A stretch of DNA of 64,000 bases. Source: Nostoc foliaceum FACHB-393. GTDB lineage: Bacteria > Cyanobacteriota > Cyanobacteriia > Cyanobacteriales > Nostocaceae. The notes below the pieces were generated by a model. That model saw nothing but the letters and a program-made list of their open reading frames with translations, had not been told where the DNA came from and searched no databases. The position numbers and the translations under genes are program-made. The stretch spans positions 25,598-89,597 of the forward strand of contig NZ_JACJTD010000032.1 of NCBI RefSeq assembly GCF_014698505.1, in the 5' to 3' direction. Below are positions 53,793 through 62,778 of the stretch, piece after piece. How positions within the stretch are numbered: the stretch's first letter is position 1; each line of letters opens with the position of its first letter.

Positions 53793-54224
53793 TTACAAAA
53801 CTTGATTATTCCGAGTTTCCAAGGTTTGGTTGAGTCTATCCAACGCGCCAATCAATCTTTCTTGGGCTACAAGGTTAGGATCTGGCAAAGGTTCATCGGC
53901 GACTTCTTCTTGTCTCTTGAATTTTTGTAAGGCTCGAATTGCCACAAATAAAATTAAGGCAATGATTACAAAGTCAACTATTGCGCCAAGAAACTCGCCA
54001 ATCTTGATTCCCGGACTAATGGTGATTGTTCTCCAGTCTTTGCCAGTAAAACTAACCAAGGGATTAATCAATGGCATGATTACATCTTCAACAAAGGAAG
54101 TGATAATCTTGCCAAAAGCAGTACCAATGATGACAGCGATCGCTAAGTCAACTACGTTGCCTTTGAGGGCAAATTCTTGAAAATCTCTTAAAAAGCCACT
54201 TGCTCTTCTTCTTGCTCTGGCCAT
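53793..54224 (-). CDS. mscL: large-conductance mechanosensitive channel
   Basis: MscL opens under membrane tension to release solutes during osmotic downshock. The 143-residue protein has the N-terminal amphipathic helix and TM1 'FALKGNVVDLAIAVIIGTAF' followed by 'GKIITSFVEDVIMPLI' (pore-lining), a periplasmic loop, TM2 'GEFLGAIVDFVIIALILFVA' and the charged C-terminal bundle with 'LLAQ'-like 'PNLVAQERLIGALDRL'. It is convergent with the DUF3352 gene. Confidence 0.96.
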   Translation of the reverse strand: MARARRRASGFLRDFQEFALKGNVVDLAIAVIIGTAFGKIITSFVEDVIMPLINPLVSFTGKDWRTITISPGIKIGEFLGAIVDFVIIALILFVAIRALQKFKRQEEVADEPLPDPNLVAQERLIGALDRLNQTLETRNNQVL

Positions 54225-54548
54225 ACTTGACTCTCAATAAGCTTAACTTACCGTAATTTTCTTTATAAATGGCACTCAGCTTTTTTCCATCTCTGTTGAG
54301 ATAGATATTTATAAATATCGAAATCTTACCAGTTTTGAATAAAATTATCTGATAAATATAAATTGGAAACCAGCATAATTTCCATCTTTTCAGAATTTTG
54401 CTACTCTCCAAATATCAAGCTTCTATAATATTGATTGCTTGGAGCAAGCGAAAAAGGCAGACTGCCGTTATACAATTCAATTCATTTCTAGACTGCCGTC
54501 CAGCAAGTATGTCATAAGTAGAAAAGGCTGTTACATGCAAATTGATTT
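54225..54548. other. spacer between divergent genes
   Basis: These 324 nt are AT-rich and contain the direct repeat AGACTGCCGT (near 54467 and 54490). No gene or terminator was identified. They must hold the promoters for mscL and the methyltransferase gene. Confidence 0.35.
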
Positions 54549-55469
54549 ATGACCGCTGCTGTAAACACTAATCCTGGTTTAGCTTCCCGCTTGGTGAATG
54601 GCATACTGGCAATCCAACCTTTAGCCAACCTAGCCAAGCATCAAGCTAGACAAATGATGATTAAACGTGCCGAGAGAATTGGTGTGCCTTGGACACAAGA
54701 AGTCGAAACATTACAAGCGCGTGATTGGAAGACCGATCTAGCTCAAGTAGAAAATCCTCAGCTTTCCTACCCAGAATACTACTTGCGGCCATTCCATGCC
54801 TACGAAGGTGGAGACCTCAGTTGGAAAGCGGCTTGGGAGTTAGAAGTTGCTGCCCGTACTGTCCATGCCGGAATTTGGCAAGATGCTGGAGCACAAGGAG
54901 ATGCTAAACTGCGGCAAAGTTACCACGATATCCTCAAGGCGCAAATTCCCAATCAACCCCAAGACATCCTAGATTTGGCCTGCGGTGTCGGTCTGAGTAC
55001 ATTTACCATGCAAGAAATTTATCCCCATGCCAAAATTACAGGCTTGGACTTATCTCCCTACTTCTTAGCCGTTGCGAATTACCGCGCCCAACAACGTCAA
55101 GCTAAAATTAACTGGCTTCATGCCCAAGCGGAATCTACTGGGCTACCAGATGCCTCATTTGATTTAGTCTCTATTTTCTTGATGTGTCACGAATTACCTC
55201 AGTCAGTAACTCACCAAATTTTTGCTGAAATGCGGCGCGTGCTGCGTCCTGGTGGCTACTTGGCAATCATGGACATGAATCCTAAGTCAGAAGTTTACCA
55301 GAAAATGCCACCTTACATTTTGACTTTGCTCAAAAGTACTGAACCGTATTTAGATGAATATTTTGCTTTGGACATTGAACAGGCTATTGTTGACGCAGGT
55401 TTCCAAACTCCCACTATCACTAACAATACCCACCGTCACCGCACAGTGATTGCTCAGGTGAGTGGTTGA
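54549..55469 (+). CDS. class I SAM-dependent methyltransferase (Methyltransf_11 type)
   Basis: The 306-residue protein has a helical N-terminal ~130 residues and a methyltransferase core with 'ILDLACGVGLSTFTMQE' (SAM loop), 'ITGLDLSPYFLAVA', 'LPDASFDLVSIFLMCHELPQ' and 'VLRPGGYLAIMDMNP'. The substrate is unknown. It overlaps the following membrane protease gene by 8 nt, suggesting translational coupling and a possible shared pathway. Confidence 0.83.
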   Translation: MTAAVNTNPGLASRLVNGILAIQPLANLAKHQARQMMIKRAERIGVPWTQEVETLQARDWKTDLAQVENPQLSYPEYYLRPFHAYEGGDLSWKAAWELEVAARTVHAGIWQDAGAQGDAKLRQSYHDILKAQIPNQPQDILDLACGVGLSTFTMQEIYPHAKITGLDLSPYFLAVANYRAQQRQAKINWLHAQAESTGLPDASFDLVSIFLMCHELPQSVTHQIFAEMRRVLRPGGYLAIMDMNPKSEVYQKMPPYILTLLKSTEPYLDEYFALDIEQAIVDAGFQTPTITNNTHRHRTVIAQVSG

Positions 55470-56457
55470 TTTTTTTCTAATGCTGTGGGCAGCAATACCA
55501 CCCTTGCTGCTGCTAGGCTACTACTACTATCGGGTGCCATTTGCCCCGCCTCTGTTAAGGTTGCTGATGTTCTTTATCATCGGGGCAATATCTGGTATCT
55601 TAGCCCTTAGCCTCGAATGGATTTTTGAAATTGTAGTTAACTGGGTTTTAGACTGGTATCAGATCAAGCGATGCCTACCGCCAAGCAGGTGCGCGTCTAC
55701 GCTTTTTGGTGTAGCGTTGCGGCAGCTTGTGGAAGTAGGTTCAATTGAAGAAGGCTGCAAGTTAGCAGCGGTTGTTTTTCCAACCTGCTATCTGCAACGC
55801 AGGTATCGATTACTTCCCTCTACCGTTTTCCTCTTCACCATAGGCGTTGCCCTTGGATTCACTGCCGAAGAGAACTGGATTTACCTTTACCACGGTACAG
55901 CATCAATTCTTGACCGTGCTATCGGCACGCCAGTCCACGCTATGTTCTCTGCGCCTTGGGGCTATGGGTTGGCAATATATATTTCCTCTAATACTCGGTT
56001 AAATCGAGACAGAAAGTTTATTTTTAGGGCTTGGCTAAATTCTGTAATTTGTCATGCCCTGGTAAATGTGCTATCTAGTGCTTGGCGTTACCCACTACCC
56101 CTACGTTTCCTGAGTTATGGTTTATTTCCGTTTCTGTTGTGGATGTTTTGGCGACTGGAACAATTACTGCGAAAAGTGCAAGGCAAGCCTGCAATTCTCT
56201 TGATTTCAGACGGTACACCCCAGCGCCGTTATTGGCAGAGGAGTTTAGTGGTGTTTGCTCTAGTGCTGGGTGGAAATGCTATTTTTGGGCTGTTTCTCTT
56301 AGCCAGGATTCTTAGTCCTTTGAGTCCGTCAAAGCTTTTTGATGCCGATATTTTGTGGTTTATATTTAGTCGCTTTTTATTAAATCTCTTTTTCGGAGTT
56401 TTAGCCTGGGGTATTTATCGCTATTTGCGACATTCCACTCGTCGTCGATATTTTTAA
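55462..56457 (+). CDS. PrsW-like intramembrane protease (glutamic type)
   Basis: The 331-residue polytopic membrane protein shows PrsW motifs: 'VGSIEEGCKLAAVVF' (EExxK), 'GFTAEENWIYLY' and the His-containing helices 'GTPVHAMFSAPWGYGLA' and 'SVICHALVNVL'. PrsW-type proteases cleave membrane-bound substrates such as anti-sigma factors. A GTG at 55462 overlaps the methyltransferase gene; an ATG 18 nt on is an alternative start. Residues ~69-90 ('RCLPPSRCASTLFGVALRQ') look inserted and resemble a dispersed repeat read in frame. Confidence 0.75.
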   Translation: MVDFFLMLWAAIPPLLLLGYYYYRVPFAPPLLRLLMFFIIGAISGILALSLEWIFEIVVNWVLDWYQIKRCLPPSRCASTLFGVALRQLVEVGSIEEGCKLAAVVFPTCYLQRRYRLLPSTVFLFTIGVALGFTAEENWIYLYHGTASILDRAIGTPVHAMFSAPWGYGLAIYISSNTRLNRDRKFIFRAWLNSVICHALVNVLSSAWRYPLPLRFLSYGLFPFLLWMFWRLEQLLRKVQGKPAILLISDGTPQRRYWQRSLVVFALVLGGNAIFGLFLLARILSPLSPSKLFDADILWFIFSRFLLNLFFGVLAWGIYRYLRHSTRRRYF

Positions 56458-56565
56458 AATATGATTTAGAAAAGTGTTAGGGATAGAACATGGGGCATTG
56501 GGTATTAGGCATGGACATGGGGATAATATAAATTCCCTATGTCCTATGCCTGGATTTTCAATTAG

Positions 56566-57438
56566 CTAAACTCGTGCCAATACTGGTTGACTAACAGCTG
56601 CACTGACTGAATTTGATTCTGATTCATTACAGTAGATTTCGCAGGAGTTATTGGGACTTTCAATCAGTTTCACTTTGTAAAGTTTAGCTCCCAATTCCTG
56701 AATGGGCGATCGCAGTAAATTACTAATGTAAAGTGCGATATTCTCAGCAGTGGGTACAACTTCGGCAAAGTAAGAAATGTCTTTGTTTAAAAAGGTGTGA
56801 TCGAATGGCTCTACCACATAATTTTCTATAACTTGATTCAGGGCACCTAAATCGACAATCATGCCAGTGCGTGGATCAATTTCCCCTTTCACGGTGACTT
56901 CTAGATGATAGTTGTGTCCGTGACCGTGGGGACGGGCGCACTTACCATAAATCTCAGTGTTTTCTTCATTACTGAGGTTAGGGTGAGCTAACCGATGGGC
57001 GGCGCTAAAGTGATTACTGATAGTGAGGTAGGCTTCCATTGCGTTTCCCATATAATCTGCCCAAAGTTCAGGATGTTCAAATAACTGCACACGAACTAAA
57101 GGCAAGTGGGGTGCTAGCCGCTGCCAAATAATCCGTGCAATATTCTCAGTGGTGGGCAGAGTTTGTTGAAATTCTGCCCACACATCGTTGAGATAAGAGA
57201 AGTCCAATTGACTGGTAACTTCCTGTTTAATTACGTGTTTAACATCGGACAAGTTCAGCACCATGCCATATTCATCCAATTCCCCGGCTAGGGAGATAAA
57301 TAAGACATAGTTATGTCCGTGTCCCGGAAATCTAGAGCAAGCACCAAATTTCTCAATATTCTCGGCTTCACTCAGTTCTGGCAACCAATAACGATGACTT
57401 GCCGAAAACTGGGCGCGGCGATTAACAATGCATTGCAT
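56566..57438 (-). CDS. tandem 6-pyruvoyl-tetrahydropterin synthase/QueD-like protein
   Basis: The 290-residue protein contains two complete PTPS/QueD domains in one chain. Domain 1 has 'RRAQFSASHRYWLPEL' and 'GACSRFPGHGHNYVLFI'. Domain 2 has 'ISNHFSAAHRLAHPNLSNEE' and 'GKCARPHGHGHNYHLEV'. In each domain the His of SASHR/SAAHR and the HGH pair form the zinc site, and each has a Cys at the catalytic position. QueD makes 6-carboxytetrahydropterin for queuosine and 7-deazapurine synthesis; other members act in biopterin synthesis. Which reaction each half performs is not evident. Confidence 0.88.
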   Translation of the reverse strand: MQCIVNRRAQFSASHRYWLPELSEAENIEKFGACSRFPGHGHNYVLFISLAGELDEYGMVLNLSDVKHVIKQEVTSQLDFSYLNDVWAEFQQTLPTTENIARIIWQRLAPHLPLVRVQLFEHPELWADYMGNAMEAYLTISNHFSAAHRLAHPNLSNEENTEIYGKCARPHGHGHNYHLEVTVKGEIDPRTGMIVDLGALNQVIENYVVEPFDHTFLNKDISYFAEVVPTAENIALYISNLLRSPIQELGAKLYKVKLIESPNNSCEIYCNESESNSVSAAVSQPVLARV

Positions 57439-57543
57439 GAGTACACTATGAGCAGAATTTAAAATTTCTTAATCTTTCTCTGTTTCCAGCATAAACTAAT
57501 TTCTTTATCAGTTGTCATTAGTCATTAATCATTTGTTATTTGA

Positions 57544-58251
57544 CTAATGACTATTTACAAACGCTTGCGCCTCACAGTGCAATCTCGTAGCTATGCGGAA
57601 TAGTTCTTGACCTGTGTGCAAATAACGCTCATCGTAGTTCAAAGGAAAATAAGCCAACTCTTCGAGTCCATCTGCTACTTGATCCAGGCTGTAGTAGAGA
57701 TGAGCTGCTGTTCTTGCTAAACTAGGGGGATTCGGCAGGGAGCGAAAAGTAATTTGTGCCTGCTTGAGGTCATCTCGACAGGTTTTTAAGTATTCTTGAA
57801 ATTCGTCTAACAACTCATCATCAAAGGGATCAGCAGCTAATTGCTCCATTTGTTCTTCTAACGAATAAAGAATAGTACAAAGCAAGCGATTTACTGGCTG
57901 GTAAACTTGGCGCAGCCATTCCTCAACTTGCTCGTCAACATCCCGTCCTGTTTTTCGTCTTGTCTGGTGGTGCTTTTGCGCTGATGCTGTACGCTGTTGG
58001 CGATCGCTATTTAATTTTTCAGAGTCATCTTGCAGTTGTTGGTCATAATTGCGGCGATTTTGGTTGTCGCCTAAGACCTCATAGGCTGCATTAATGCGGA
58101 TAATCTGCTCGTGATCGGCTGTTTCCTGATTACTGTCAGGATGAAATAACTTAACCAAGCGGCGATAAGCTTGCTTAATCTCCGCTTGGCTGGCACTTGG
58201 ACTAACTTTGAGAGTTTCGTAATGGTTAGAAACGTGCTTGGAATTGACCAT
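57544..58251 (-). CDS. DnaJ-domain protein
   Basis: A J domain fills residues ~10-70, with 'NHYETLKVSPSASQAEIKQA', HPD at 37-39 and 'YEVLGDNQNRRNYD'. The HPD loop stimulates Hsp70 ATPase. The rest (~70-235) is a charged linker followed by a helical region with 'EWLRQVYQPVNRLLCTILYS' and 'ELFRIATRLHCEAQAFV', with no zinc-finger or CTD domains. It is therefore a class C J-protein with a specialised substrate domain. It lies 15 nt downstream of cysK on the same strand and may be co-transcribed. Confidence 0.9.
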   Translation of the reverse strand: MVNSKHVSNHYETLKVSPSASQAEIKQAYRRLVKLFHPDSNQETADHEQIIRINAAYEVLGDNQNRRNYDQQLQDDSEKLNSDRQQRTASAQKHHQTRRKTGRDVDEQVEEWLRQVYQPVNRLLCTILYSLEEQMEQLAADPFDDELLDEFQEYLKTCRDDLKQAQITFRSLPNPPSLARTAAHLYYSLDQVADGLEELAYFPLNYDERYLHTGQELFRIATRLHCEAQAFVNSH

Positions 58252-58266
58252 TAATTCAATTTATCG

Positions 58267-59229
58267 TTAACTGACGCTAGTGGCTAACCTTGCCTCCAGG
58301 TCTTGAAACAACGGCGTACTTAAATACCTCTCACCAAAACTGGGCTGAATCATCACAATTAAGCGTCCCTTATTTTCTTGACGTTGGGCAACGCGAATTG
58401 CTGCACATAAAGCTGCTCCAGTGGAAATACCAGATAGTAGCCCTTCTTCTTTTGCCAAACGCCGACTGTAGGCGATCGCTTCTTCGTCGGTGACGGTAAT
58501 CACTTCATCAATTAATTTTATCTTTAGAACTTGGGGAATAAACCCAGCACCAATTCCCTGGATTTTGTGGGGCCCTGGTCGTCCCCCAGATAAAACTGGG
58601 CTATTGGCTGGTTCAACAGCGATCGCCTTAGAATTAGGCTTGCGTGCTTTAATCACTTCTGCTACACCAGTGATCGTACCACCTGTGCCCACCCCTGCGA
58701 CGATCATATCTACTTGTCCATCGGTATCTTCCCAGATTTCAAGGGCAGTAGTTTCCCGATGCACTTTTGCATTGGCTGGATTGCGGAACTGCTGCAACAT
58801 ATAGGTATTTGGTGTAGTATTAACTATTTGTTGCGCTCGCCCAATTGCCCCACTCATGCCTTCCATTCCTGGCGTTAGTTCCAGTTCTGCTCCATAGGCC
58901 CGCAACATTGCCCGTCGCTCCCCACTCATTGTCTCTGGCATTGTCAAAATTAATCGATAACCCTTGGCTGCTGCTGCCATTGCTAGGGCAATTCCTGTGT
59001 TGCCAGAAGTGGGTTCTACCAATACTGTCTTCCCAGGAGTAATCAGCCCCTCTTCTTCGGCGGCGTTAATCATACTTACTCCAATCCGGTCTTTGACTGA
59101 TGCCGATGGGTTCATACTTTCCAGCTTCACCAAAATTTCAGCAAAACATCCTTCTGTTTGGGGAATGCGGTTGAGCTGCACTAGGGGTGTACGACCAACC
59201 AGTTCTGTAATGTTATGAGCAATTCGCAT
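58267..59229 (-). CDS. cysK: cysteine synthase A (O-acetylserine sulfhydrylase)
   Basis: The enzyme makes L-cysteine from O-acetylserine and sulfide using pyridoxal phosphate. The PLP-binding Lys46 is in 'NPSASVKDRIG', the substrate loop is 'VEPTSGNTGIALAMAAAAKG', and the phosphate cradle is 'GVGTGGTITG'. 'GPHKIQGIGAGFIP' is typical of CysK. At 320 residues it is full length. An Rrf2-type regulator gene lies 351 nt upstream on the same strand. Rrf2 proteins of the CymR type control cysteine synthesis elsewhere, so local control is plausible. Confidence 0.96.
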   Translation of the reverse strand: MRIAHNITELVGRTPLVQLNRIPQTEGCFAEILVKLESMNPSASVKDRIGVSMINAAEEEGLITPGKTVLVEPTSGNTGIALAMAAAAKGYRLILTMPETMSGERRAMLRAYGAELELTPGMEGMSGAIGRAQQIVNTTPNTYMLQQFRNPANAKVHRETTALEIWEDTDGQVDMIVAGVGTGGTITGVAEVIKARKPNSKAIAVEPANSPVLSGGRPGPHKIQGIGAGFIPQVLKIKLIDEVITVTDEEAIAYSRRLAKEEGLLSGISTGAALCAAIRVAQRQENKGRLIVMIQPSFGERYLSTPLFQDLEARLATSVS

Positions 59230-59580
59230 AATTTAGTCCTTAGATACTTAGTCAAGAGTCATTTGTCAAAAGTCAGTCCTGTTAGGCTTTGACGTTCCCG
59301 CGGGGTATGCGGGTTTCTAAAACTAGGGAACTGGCGTTAGCGATAGCGAGTAACGAGCGTCGGAAACAGAGTGTCACCCCTAAGAGGGTGTTTTAAAAGT
59401 ATTATTGCTAATACTAAAATTTCAAAAACCTAGCCTCCCAGCCCCAATTCACTTGTAGAGAATCGAGGTTTCAAAGCTTCTCGACCTTTTGGGGAGTGGT
59501 TTGGAGAGAGATGAGTAGTTACTTTACGGCTTTCCAAACATCCTTTAAGGGTCAAATAAGCAATAACAAATAACTCTTGA
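59230..59580. other. spacer between the Rrf2 gene and cysK
   Basis: No gene is seen. The sequence includes GGCGTTAGCGATAGCGAGTA followed by ACGAGCGTC, a dispersed-repeat-like motif, and a short hairpin (CCCGCGGGG). The cysK promoter and any operator for the adjacent regulator should lie here. Confidence 0.4.
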
Positions 59581-60018
59581 CTAAATGTAGTACATGATAT
59601 CCAATTGCCGCCGTGAATCTCGTTTTTCACAAAGATCCTGGAGCGTATACTTTTGCAACACTAAATTTGCTGCACGACTTGCTTCTTGCCAGATTTCTTT
59701 TATAATCGAGCTGTCTACCGTTTTAGAATTAACGTTTTCTTCACAGGTTCCCACCTCCAACCCTTCTAAACATTCCAAAATCTCAAAAAGGATGATTTTC
59801 CGGGGTTCTCGCATTAATAAATAGCCACCTTTTGACCCGCGCTGACTTTTGACTATACCCCCACGCCTCATGGTTGCTAGTAGCTGTTCCAGATAGCGAT
59901 CGGGTATGTTTTGTTGTGCTGCAATTTGTCGAATTTGCAGCGGTTCGCCACTTTCGTAATGAGCGGCCATCTCTAATAAGGCTAGAATTGCGTATTCTGA
60001 TTTACACGATAGTTCCAC
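59581..60018 (-). CDS. Rrf2-family transcriptional regulator
   Basis: The protein, 145 residues from a GTG at 60018, begins '(M)ELSCKSEYAILALLEMA', the standard start of cyanobacterial Rrf2 proteins; a TTG 12 nt upstream is less likely. The winged helix includes 'IRQIAAQQNIPDRYLEQLLA', 'MRRGGIVKSQRGSKGGYLL' and 'LFEILECLEGLE'. A Cys follows in 'VGTCEE', but the three-Cys cluster of IscR is not present, so it may not bind an Fe-S cluster. Relatives include CymR, which represses cysteine genes via CysK. cysK is the next gene downstream. Confidence 0.88.
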   Translation of the reverse strand: MELSCKSEYAILALLEMAAHYESGEPLQIRQIAAQQNIPDRYLEQLLATMRRGGIVKSQRGSKGGYLLMREPRKIILFEILECLEGLEVGTCEENVNSKTVDSSIIKEIWQEASRAANLVLQKYTLQDLCEKRDSRRQLDIMYYI

Positions 60019-60084
60019 AAGTAGTAACAAGTTAGGGTTAGGAGTTAGGAATTATCAGTTAGGAGTTGGGAGCCATTCAATTTG

Positions 60085-60121
60085 AATTTTAGATTTTTTC
60101 TTCAATCCAAAATCTAAAATT
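60085..60121. repeat. AT-rich hairpin repeat, copy 2
   Basis: AATTTTAGATTTT (60085-60097) and AAAATCTAAAATT (60109-60121) are perfectly complementary. The same wording, expanded with extra heptamers, occurs at 20779-20850. The rest of the 60019-60440 spacer has TAACTCC heptamers and a terminator but no gene. Confidence 0.7.
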
Positions 60122-60375
60122 GGCAGAGTTAGGATATTACATAATATCTAACTTTATACCGCTAACTTCCATGAAAAAAGCTCGCTCAGAAAAAGTTGCT
60201 CACAGCCTAAGTTAGAAGTTCGTCGCTGCTAGGGTGAACATTACAATGTCTACCCTACTGTGGTCTATTCATATAAAACCCTTCATAACTCATAACTTCT
60301 AACTAATAACTCCTAACTCTTCTAGTATACTCCGGTTACCTACTGGGGTTTCTTTATTTGTTGTTTCTACCGACA

Positions 60376-60401
60376 ACAAAAAGCCCCGCCTGATGGCGGG
60401 G
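60376..60401 (-). terminator. strong terminator of the porin gene
   Basis: On the minus strand CCCCGCC-ATCA-GGCGGGG is followed by CTTTTTGTTG. It lies 40 nt beyond the porin stop codon, a classical GC-rich stem with a T run. Confidence 0.85.
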
Positions 60402-60440
60402 AGCAATAAAGTTCAAAATTGTCAATGGATAGTCAATACT

Positions 60441-62153
60441 CTAGAAGGTGAAAGTTGTTCTCAGCGTACCGATAATTGCATCGTCGTTAGCGCTGCTTTG
60501 ACCAGGAGAGGTTAACCAGATTACACCAGGAGTCACTGAGATGTTATCCGACACACGATATTTGTAGAAGCCTTCAAATTGATAGGGTGTATCATTACCA
60601 GCAAAACCTGGTCGGTTAAAGGAATAGGGCTGTGCACCAGCAAAAATACCTAAAACGTTACCCTGTTTACCAAAATCAGGTAAGGCTACACCAACACCAT
60701 AGCTCCAAGCTTCATAATCATCACCTATACCGACACCTGTGACATCGTGGTAAGAGACGAAGCCACTAATTGACAGCTTGTCGCTAGGTCTAAATGCAGC
60801 CGACACACCGTAGGAGTTGCTGGAACCTGCACCTAATAAAGTGTTAGCTTGTCCAGTACCTACTACAACCTCTCCAAAAGTTCCATCTGATGTGGAACCT
60901 GAGTTGAATAAAGAACCACCTGCACTATATCCGTGGACGTAGGTAGCAGCTAAAGCCAAGCGATCGCTAACACTAAAGTTTAACTGTCCAAGAGCTGCGT
61001 AGTCTCCGTTGGTCAGACCTGAACTAAGAGTAGGATTATTAGCTTCTGATGCCAAGTAACCCGCAGTGATTGAGCTATTTCCTAGAATGCCACCACCTTG
61101 ACCAAGAGGTAAATTGACCGCTATACCTGCACCACCACCAATCCGATAGATGGGACTTTCAGAAGCAAAGCTAGATAAAGCACCGTTACCGCCATCAGTG
61201 TTGTCGAAAAAGTAAGGGTTATTGACGGCTGCATAATGGCTGTGTCGTCCACCACTAGCTGCGAGATAAACTTGGGCTGGGCCTACGGGAGCTTCATAGG
61301 TCAATCGGTCTATTTTGACGCTATTGTTACCTGTGCTACCAACTTGAAAAGTTTGTGTACCTTCAGCAGTGTTGATACCAGCACCGGCGTTATCCACTAA
61401 TGAAAAAGCTTGTGCATTACCAGCAGAGAGACGGGTAGTTAAAACGTCTCTACCAGTGAAGCTGGTTTGTAAGTTTAAACGCACCCTATCTTGGAAGACA
61501 GTATTATTAGCATCACCAGTCTCACCCCCAAACACATCAGTAACGGCAAAAATGGCTTCACCGACTAGTTTGGTAGTAGTGGAGAACTGATTAGCTTCCA
61601 ATTCCGCAGTCCGCGCTTCTAAGGAATCGACGCGACCGCGTAGGGTTGCCAATTCTGCGGAAAATTCTTCTTGTAACCGTTGTAAGGTAGCTAAATCTTG
61701 TTTGGTCACCAAGTCAGCTGTTGCTGTGGCAATCAATTCGTTAACCCGATCCAAACAGGCGTTCAAGCCAGCGGCAAATTCGTAACGGGTCAAAGCACGG
61801 TTACCGCGATAAGTAGCATTTGGGTAACCTGCAATACAACCATAGCGCTCAACCAAGGACTGCAATGCTTGGAATGCCCAGTCTGTAGGTTGTACGTCGG
61901 AAAATTGAGAAACCGATGTTACTTGAGACTGAGAATTATTTTGGCTACCTTCGTTGCTGTAGCGATTAACTTGATCTATGGTTGTTTGAGCCAATATTTC
62001 TGGCTGTTGGGCAACTTCAGTTACACCTGGTTGTCCGACTGGTGATACTTCAGTGGTTGTGTTTGGAGCCGCAATTGCTGTTGCCGAAACTAACAATGTT
62101 GCTCCCAAAACTGCTGGGCTAACCACTAAGGATTTCCACAATATACTAGACAT
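60441..62153 (-). CDS. outer-membrane porin with SLH domain (iron-uptake/OprB type)
   Basis: The 570-residue protein has a signal peptide ('SLVVSPAVLGATLLVSATAIAA'-type, up to ~residue 29), then one SLH domain ('FSDVQPTDWAFQALQSLVER', 'GCIAGYPNATYRGNRALTRY') that anchors to the peptidoglycan layer. A coiled coil follows (~150-190, 'LATLQRLQEEFSAELATLRG'), and then a long beta-barrel rich in alternating aromatic and Gly residues ending 'TLRTTFTF' with terminal Phe. This is the common cyanobacterial SLH-OprB porin, admitting small solutes or metal ions. Confidence 0.92.
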   Translation of the reverse strand: MSSILWKSLVVSPAVLGATLLVSATAIAAPNTTTEVSPVGQPGVTEVAQQPEILAQTTIDQVNRYSNEGSQNNSQSQVTSVSQFSDVQPTDWAFQALQSLVERYGCIAGYPNATYRGNRALTRYEFAAGLNACLDRVNELIATATADLVTKQDLATLQRLQEEFSAELATLRGRVDSLEARTAELEANQFSTTTKLVGEAIFAVTDVFGGETGDANNTVFQDRVRLNLQTSFTGRDVLTTRLSAGNAQAFSLVDNAGAGINTAEGTQTFQVGSTGNNSVKIDRLTYEAPVGPAQVYLAASGGRHSHYAAVNNPYFFDNTDGGNGALSSFASESPIYRIGGGAGIAVNLPLGQGGGILGNSSITAGYLASEANNPTLSSGLTNGDYAALGQLNFSVSDRLALAATYVHGYSAGGSLFNSGSTSDGTFGEVVVGTGQANTLLGAGSSNSYGVSAAFRPSDKLSISGFVSYHDVTGVGIGDDYEAWSYGVGVALPDFGKQGNVLGIFAGAQPYSFNRPGFAGNDTPYQFEGFYKYRVSDNISVTPGVIWLTSPGQSSANDDAIIGTLRTTFTF

Positions 62154-62778
62154 CTCTATTACTCCTCACACCTTGTTTAGATAATTGTATTCGTTGCACC
62201 TAAAATCTCAAAAATGCGACATCTCATTGAAACCTGTGGATGAGGCATAGTTGCCACTACTACAATTTTAGTTTTTGCAAAGCTAATAAACGATTAACTT
62301 AGGGTTAAAAACTTATGTGATTAACTTATGCAAAAACATATCTTTATATCATAACATTATAAAACATCTGATCTAGATGGCAAGATCACAGCGATCGCCT
62401 TAATAACTGTCACACATAATTATCTAAATATCTAAGCAGGGAGTAGCGTCTAGGGCATTCACTCCCTACGCAGGCTAAATTGCTCAAAGCTTAGACACTT
62501 AGCAGCTTGTCAGTAAAAATCACTTCTTCCACTTAGCCCTACTAGAAATCACATACTAGTTAAAACACAGTGATTCGGCTATACAAACATAGCAGAGCCT
62601 TTCAACGGGGTAGTTTGTCTGCTATTTTGATCACAAACACTAGCTTAGGAATCAAGGGTTTTGAAACCCGCGCACTCCAAAGTAAAACACGTAATTCTAC
62701 TCTTAAAGCTTGCTACGCGCTGCGTCTTTCGTTGCGGTGACTTCCAGTTGCCTAGTGCAAGATGTCAAAAGAAATCAC
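62154..62778. other. long porin upstream region, no gene recognised
   Basis: The 625-nt spacer includes the porin promoter/leader, a HIP1 site and repeat-like fragments (GCTACGCGCTGCGTC near 62712). No ORF or RNA gene with support was found. The pterin dehydratase gene ends at its right edge. Confidence 0.4.
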
